A stretch of 40,027 nucleotides of DNA from a virus. A program made the translations under genes and the position numbers. The stretch is from positions 1 to 40,027 of the IMG/VR virus record IMGVR_UViG_3300049919_000170; one strand, given 5' to 3'. This document shows, piece by piece, positions 35,854 to 40,027 of this stretch (the first letter of the stretch is position 1; the number at the start of each line of letters is the position of its first letter). The notes under the pieces were generated by a model. That model did not search any database. It saw only the letters and a program-made list of their open reading frames with translations, and had not been told where the DNA came from.

Positions 35854-36473
35854 GTGCCGCCCTGCCCGGCCGCCTGCGCCGCGCGGCCCATGTCGTCGGC
35901 GACGGCCGACAGGATGCTGCGGCAGTGTTCCGCCAGCAGCGCATGCACTTCGTCCATGTCGGTGACAGGCGCCACCAGCGGCGCGATCTGGTCGGCCAGC
36001 ACGTCGAGCTTGGCTCGCACGCTGGCGCCGAAGGCGCGCAGGGCGGCGTCGACGTCGCCTTTCGGAATCAGCTCGCCGCGCATCTGCTGTACTTCCATTT
36101 CAGCTTTGTCGGCCAGCGCCGCTTCCTTGCGCGCCTGGGCGTCGGATCGGCGCTCGCCCATGGGCGCATCAGGCGCAGGCGCGGTGCTCGATGCGGCGCC
36201 CTGCCCTTCACACTCACCCGACCCCGCCGAAGGCGCCACGGCCGTTTTTTGCGGTTCCTGTTGCACACTCAGTTGCGCCCGATTCGCGGCGTGCCGTTCC
36301 GCAACGTCGAAGCGCATGCCGCCGGTTTCCTCGATCAACACCAGGCTGGCGGCGACATCGACCCGCTTGCCCAGCATCACCAGCCGCCTGGCCTGCTTCA
36401 GCCGAGTGACCGTGGAACGGTGCCAACCTTGCCGCGCGGCGAACTCGGCTTGCGTGCAGACGTTTGCGCTCAT
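35850..36473 (-). CDS. Terminase small subunit (Nu1-like)
   Basis: Encodes 207 aa from 36473 (MSANVCTQAEFAARQGWHRS). An N-terminal helix-turn-helix (CTQAEFAARQGWHRSTVTRL) recalls lambda Nu1, which binds cosB. A Pro/Ala/Ser-rich linker and a helical C-terminal part that should contact the large subunit (DAALRAFGASVRAKLDVLAD) follow. The frame open further upstream is not coding-like. The start overlaps the 77-aa gene. Confidence 0.85.
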   Translation of the reverse strand: MSANVCTQAEFAARQGWHRSTVTRLKQARRLVMLGKRVDVAASLVLIEETGGMRFDVAERHAANRAQLSVQQEPQKTAVAPSAGSGECEGQGAASSTAPAPDAPMGERRSDAQARKEAALADKAEMEVQQMRGELIPKGDVDAALRAFGASVRAKLDVLADQIAPLVAPVTDMDEVHALLAEHCRSILSAVADDMGRAAQAAGQGGT

Positions 36474-36703
36474 TTCTTTGGCACCAAGATGACCATCTGC
36501 GTGGCGCCGACCTCGGTGCCACTCTGTACCGGCCGCGTGCCAACCTGGTGCCCGGCCTCGCTGGCGTAAAAGCCAGGCAGCCCGCTGACGCCGGCCTTGA
36601 TGACGGCGTTGATGTCGTCGACCCCAAAGGCGGCGCGCAGATCGTCGATCCAGGTGGTGACCAGTGGCATGGCGGTGCGCAAATTGGCGGGTTTGGTGCT
36701 CAT
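36470..36703 (-). CDS. Hypothetical protein, 77 aa, ahead of terminase small subunit
   Basis: MSTKPANLRTAMPLVTTWID from 36703, then DLRAAFGVDDINAVIKAGVS. A small helical protein with no recognised domain; it has only a weak Shine-Dalgarno. It starts immediately beside the left arm of the repeat cluster at 36711. It may be a DNA-packaging or replication accessory. Confidence 0.6.
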   Translation of the reverse strand: MSTKPANLRTAMPLVTTWIDDLRAAFGVDDINAVIKAGVSGLPGFYASEAGHQVGTRPVQSGTEVGATQMVILVPKK

Positions 36704-36950
36704 AACGCGGACCGAACACCACCGAACACCGGACCGAACACCACAGTACACCGTAAGTCATTGATATCTACGGGCCGAACATACGTACACCACTCCCGTA
36801 GACGCGAGGAGAGTATGTAATGTGCGCGAGGGCGCGAGCATGCTCGCGTGTACACGCATGGATTGGCGGTGTACGCCTGTTCGGTCCCAGTCGTAGCGCG
36901 GTTCTTGCCTGTTCGGTCCATGGTGTTCGGTGGCGTTCGGTGGTGTTCGG
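36704..36950. other. Iteron and palindrome cluster: replication origin and/or cos/pac candidate
   Basis: Gene-free 247 nt. Four leftward copies of the 8-mer TGTTCGGT or a one-base variant (minus strand; 36711-36718, 36721-36728, 36733-36740, 36774-36781) face five rightward copies (36878-36885, 36910-36917, 36924-36931, 36934-36941, 36944-36951). Several are exactly 10 bp apart. Between the arms lie palindromes at 36833-36857. It sits between primase-helicase and small terminase genes, which fits an origin (iterons) or a cos region (terminase-binding repeats plus dyad). Frames running through it merely translate the repeats. Confidence 0.65.
36833..36857. repeat. Two overlapping perfect palindromes
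   Basis: CGCGAGCATGCTCGCG (36833-36848) and GCGTGTACACGC (36846-36857), sharing 3 bp. They lie at the centre between the opposed repeat arms. Possible cruciform, regulator site or terminase nicking site. Confidence 0.7.
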
Positions 36951-39323
36951 TCATGAGCGGTCGCCCAGCGCTTGCTGGAAGTCGAAAAAACACGTTGTTA
37001 GCCAGGCCGCCTGCGTGTGAGCCGGATCGCGCCGCTTGTCCGGCAGGCCGGCGCCAATGGCGTACTGCATGGCCTCGTCGCTGGGGATGACGAATCGCGT
37101 GCGCACCGTCTTGCCTCCATTTAGGCTTTCGTAGCGGTCGCCCAGCGTCTTGCGCCAGCGCGGCAGCTTGGCCAGATGGCCGACGAACTGGTTTGACTCC
37201 CTAGGCTTGAAGACGCCCTCGCGTTTGCACCATCGACCATAGGCGCCGTAGAGGTCGGAACTGGCGCATGGTCCGAATGGGAGCGCTCCGGCGCCGGAAT
37301 CGAAGACGATGCCACCGGCCTGCCAGTCCTGCACGAAGCGCTCGATGCTGTCCATGCTGATGTCGATCACGTCACGCTTACTCTGCGTCATCGGTGGCTT
37401 GCTGTGCTCGGTGAAGTCGCCCAGGTCAAGCGTGGCCAGGTGGTGGTGCAGCGCCGCCACGCCACCGGCATCCAGCTCGGCGCGGATGTCGCCATAAAAA
37501 CCCTCGGGCAGCTTTTCCGGGGTCCAGATCACGGTATAGCGCCGGTCGTCCTTGTCCAGCACCAGCGGCTGGCGTTCGTTCGACAGAAACACCAGATTGA
37601 CGTGGTTACGCTCGTCGTGCGCCGCTACGTTTTTCGGGTTGATGCGAATCCACTCGCCGGTAACGATGCCCTTGAGCTTGTTCTTTACGTGGTAAAGCTC
37701 AGCCCGCGCCACTACTTCGTCGGCGATCAGGAACAGCTTGCGGCTGGCCCAGTCGTTGAATTTGTCCTCGATGGCCGACTGATCGACGATGCGCCCGTAC
37801 TCACCATAGATCGCCATGACGGTCTCGAAGAATAGATTTTTGCCGGCGCCCTGCGGCCCGTGGAACACTAGGGCGGTGCGCATCTTGGCGCCAGGGTGCT
37901 GGATCGGGTAAGCCAGCCAGCGCAGCACCCACTGATAAATTTCGCGCGGGTTCTCTTCGCCACTGCACAAGTATTCGAGCAGTTCGAGCAGCACCTTGCA
38001 CTGGCCGGCCTTCGGTTCCGTCGGCCACCCGCCCCACAGGTTGCATTTGATGCGCGCGTCGGTTCCGGCTGGGTCGAAGCCGACCTCATCCAGACGCACC
38101 ACACGCTTGCGGTTGCGCATGTCGCGCATGCCATGCTCGGGCAGCATATCGACCAGGTCGGCTTTCGGCACCAGCATGTGCTCGTCGCCATCGAACCAGG
38201 TACCGCCGGCGCCATACACCATCGCGTAACGCTCCAGCGCCTCATCCACCTGGATGACGCTGGCGATGTCCTCTTTCCGATTGCGCTCCCCCGCCCCCCT
38301 GGACGTAGCGCCCCGCGCGGAAGGTGCCGGCGAATCAAACCCCGCTAACCGGAGTGCGGCCTCGATCTGCGCCCGCACGATGGCCTCGCCTTCCAGGGCG
38401 GCCAGGTCGTTGAAGTCGGTCAGCTTCTTGCCGGCGCGATCGGCGGTAAATACCGGCACGGCGACGAAGCCGCCGACGGCGTGCGCGGCATTCTTCGCGG
38501 CGGTGACGCCGGGGTTTCCGTCGGTCAGGTAGTCGTCATCGGCGCAGAGCAGAATTTTCGCGCCGCGATAAGCCTTTTTGATGGCCTCGGCCACGGGTTG
38601 CAGGTTGTTGGCGCTGAATGCAACAACCACCGGCAGGCCGCTGGACTGGTGCAACGTGGCGGCGGTGGCGTAGCCTTCGGTGACCAGCACCGCGCCGCGC
38701 GGGATCGGCCCGACCAGGTGGTAGTGCCCGGTGACGGCGACACCCTTCGGCCAGAATTCCTTTTCCAGCTTTCCGGTCGGGCGTTGCTTGCCGCGAATCA
38801 ACTGCAGCCCCCACACCTTGCCGGCGGCGTCCATCATTGGCACCGCCACCGTGCCATTGCCAGACGGCGAGAAGCGCAGCCCATGCGCGCCGACGTTCTT
38901 GCGCACCAGGTAGTCCGATTCGCCCTCGGGCACATACTTGCGCCAGGCGCTGCCGGCCGCCAGCGCCGCCCGATCGGCCTCGGCATCACGCATGGCCTTC
39001 AGCCGCGCCATGTTTGCCTTCTGCCTGGCGGCGATCGCCTCGCGGTCTTCCTTGCTGATGGTCACCGCCCGGCCGTCGCGGTTGACCTTGATGCTGATCT
39101 TGCCGTTGTCGTTGCCCTGGTATGTGCCATAGGCCCCGGTGATGTAGCTCGCTCCGCCGATCTCCTTGGTGTTCAGCCAATACCAGCCGCGCTTTTCGCG
39201 CTGGTCGTCGGTGGTGTAGCACCGGCGAGGTTTCGGCGTATCGACCTCGATGTCAGACCCCGCAATTTCCAGCCCACCATCGCGGAGCTGGTTCTCTACG
39301 TCGTCGAAATTTACCCAGGTCAT
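36951..39323 (-). CDS. Replicative primase-helicase (TOPRIM plus DUF5906/D5-type helicase)
   Basis: Encodes 790 aa. N-terminal region, then a TOPRIM domain at about 211-305: VLVTEGYATAATLHQ (Glu216) and ILLCADDDYL (Asp262-264). The C-terminal superfamily 3/D5-type helicase has Walker A FHGPQGAGKN (489-496), Walker B LFLIADEVVA (about 530-539) and EWIRINPKNVAAHDERNHVN. Such fusions prime and unwind DNA at phage origins. It overlaps the upstream gpZ-like gene by ATGA and ends next to the iteron cluster, supporting an origin there. Confidence 0.9.
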   Translation of the reverse strand: MTWVNFDDVENQLRDGGLEIAGSDIEVDTPKPRRCYTTDDQREKRGWYWLNTKEIGGASYITGAYGTYQGNDNGKISIKVNRDGRAVTISKEDREAIAARQKANMARLKAMRDAEADRAALAAGSAWRKYVPEGESDYLVRKNVGAHGLRFSPSGNGTVAVPMMDAAGKVWGLQLIRGKQRPTGKLEKEFWPKGVAVTGHYHLVGPIPRGAVLVTEGYATAATLHQSSGLPVVVAFSANNLQPVAEAIKKAYRGAKILLCADDDYLTDGNPGVTAAKNAAHAVGGFVAVPVFTADRAGKKLTDFNDLAALEGEAIVRAQIEAALRLAGFDSPAPSARGATSRGAGERNRKEDIASVIQVDEALERYAMVYGAGGTWFDGDEHMLVPKADLVDMLPEHGMRDMRNRKRVVRLDEVGFDPAGTDARIKCNLWGGWPTEPKAGQCKVLLELLEYLCSGEENPREIYQWVLRWLAYPIQHPGAKMRTALVFHGPQGAGKNLFFETVMAIYGEYGRIVDQSAIEDKFNDWASRKLFLIADEVVARAELYHVKNKLKGIVTGEWIRINPKNVAAHDERNHVNLVFLSNERQPLVLDKDDRRYTVIWTPEKLPEGFYGDIRAELDAGGVAALHHHLATLDLGDFTEHSKPPMTQSKRDVIDISMDSIERFVQDWQAGGIVFDSGAGALPFGPCASSDLYGAYGRWCKREGVFKPRESNQFVGHLAKLPRWRKTLGDRYESLNGGKTVRTRFVIPSDEAMQYAIGAGLPDKRRDPAHTQAAWLTTCFFDFQQALGDRS

Positions 39324-40009
39324 CGGGCGGTCCTCATCGCCTGGTCAAAGGCAGCGGCAAATTGCTTGTCCCACTCGCGGCGCACCACTCGCAGCGCCTC
39401 GCGCTCGAAGTGAAAGCGCGGCTTGTACCGCGCCGGCGTGTCCTCGAACACGATCACCGGCACCAGCTTGCCGGGGTTGCCCGGAACGCGGCGCCAGATG
39501 CCCATCGGCGCCTTTTCCCAGCCGCGCCCGGTGGGCTTGCCGTAAAACAACTGGATCGGCGCGGCGCCCTTGCGCCGGTTGCCGACGCCGAGCTTCTTGG
39601 CGATGCCGCGCCCCAGGCTGCCATCCTGCGCCGACTGCTTCAGCCGGTCGATCAGGCCCTTCGGGATATTGCCGAAGCTGTTGAGCGTGATGTTGCCCGG
39701 CAGCTTGATGCCGCGTGATGTGGGCGTGCGCGTGCCGCCGGCGATCTGGTACTTGAGGTACCCCGCCTGGCGATCCATGAAGCCGACCACCGCCTGCAGG
39801 TCGTCGCGCCGCGCCGGCTTCACAAACATGCCGCGCTTGGTGAAAGACGTCGGGCGGTCCAGCTCGCGGTCCATCACCGCCGGCATCGCTTCGCGCACCT
39901 TGCCGGCGGTGCGCGTCAAAGCCACCGCCGCAGCAAATTTCACCTGCTTTTGCATGCCGGCCAGGTGCGCCAGCGTCTTGTCCAGCCCTTGAATCTCGAC
40001 CTTAATCAT
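39320..40009 (-). CDS. Minor tail/virion protein, gpZ or gp10-like, displaced upstream of primase
   Basis: Encodes 229 aa from the ATG at 40009 (MIKVEIQGLDKTLAHLAGMQ); a TTG at 40015 is rejected. KQVKFAAAVALTRTAGKVRE and a basic, Arg/Lys-rich body with ITLNSFGNIPKGLIDRLKQS resemble tail-completion proteins (lambda gpZ or HK97 gp10 group). The equivalent lambda gene lies between connector and terminator, so this position is unusual. It overlaps the primase start. The family call is by overall resemblance. Confidence 0.6.
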   Translation of the reverse strand: MIKVEIQGLDKTLAHLAGMQKQVKFAAAVALTRTAGKVREAMPAVMDRELDRPTSFTKRGMFVKPARRDDLQAVVGFMDRQAGYLKYQIAGGTRTPTSRGIKLPGNITLNSFGNIPKGLIDRLKQSAQDGSLGRGIAKKLGVGNRRKGAAPIQLFYGKPTGRGWEKAPMGIWRRVPGNPGKLVPVIVFEDTPARYKPRFHFEREALRVVRREWDKQFAAAFDQAMRTAR

Positions 40010-40027
40010 CAGCAAACCTTATACAGT

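Noticed and set aside
36700-36993. 97-codon leftward frame over the iteron region
   Set aside because: It translates the repeated 8-mers and palindromes; composition is repetitive and there is no ribosome binding site.
1-40027. CRISPR array or insertion sequence
   Set aside because: No regularly spaced short repeats with unique spacers and no transposase or terminal inverted repeat structure was seen.

Overview
The window reads as a complete or nearly complete genome of a temperate siphophage of about 40 kb. The high GC content and gene families suggest a beta- or related proteobacterial host; that host call is an inference. The assembly looks like the free circular form. An intact attP-like site, carrying the 3' end of a tRNA-Leu gene, lies between the integrase and the lysis genes (about 11338-11370). 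A small reading frame leaving the left edge on the minus strand also continues in frame at the right edge and stops exactly on the start codon of the next gene.

Layout. (1) 1-1910: small genes and an immunity region with two divergent helix-turn-helix regulators. Five copies of a 16-bp operator-like dyad lie at 1345-1416 and 2197-2236, over three predicted promoters. (2) 2264-11239: a tightly coupled rightward early operon, interrupted by two small leftward accessory genes. It encodes small unknown proteins, an N6-adenine-type methyltransferase, an integron-type (IntI-like) tyrosine recombinase, a large ParB-like protein, an HNH endonuclease, a TraR/DksA-like zinc finger protein and the phage integrase. 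(3) 11240-11553: attP and a hairpin cluster where the two large operons converge. (4) 40009 back to 11554, all leftward: a gpZ-like protein, primase-helicase, an iteron and palindrome cluster (origin and/or cos candidate), small and large terminase, a Mor-like activator, connector, portal, a receptor-binding block with a diversity-generating retroelement (DGR), capsid protease with nested scaffold, decoration protein, Mu gpT-like capsid, connectors, tail tube, frameshifted tail chaperones, tape measure, tail tip, tail fibre, and a lysis cassette with nested Rz/Rz1 spanins.

The most striking system is the complete DGR at 26478-29649: a C-terminally variable target protein, Avd, a template repeat and a reverse transcriptase. 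Template and variable repeats (112 nt each) differ at 17 positions; 15 of these are template adenines, the signature of adenine mutagenic retrohoming. The DGR sits inside the head operon, between portal and protease, and the portal-to-DGR block is bracketed by a perfect 34-bp direct repeat. Other notable points are the IntI-like recombinase in addition to the phage integrase, the five-copy operator system with probably leaderless regulator mRNAs, and the repeat cluster between the primase and terminase genes.

All functional names come from reading protein motifs and context by eye; no database search was run.
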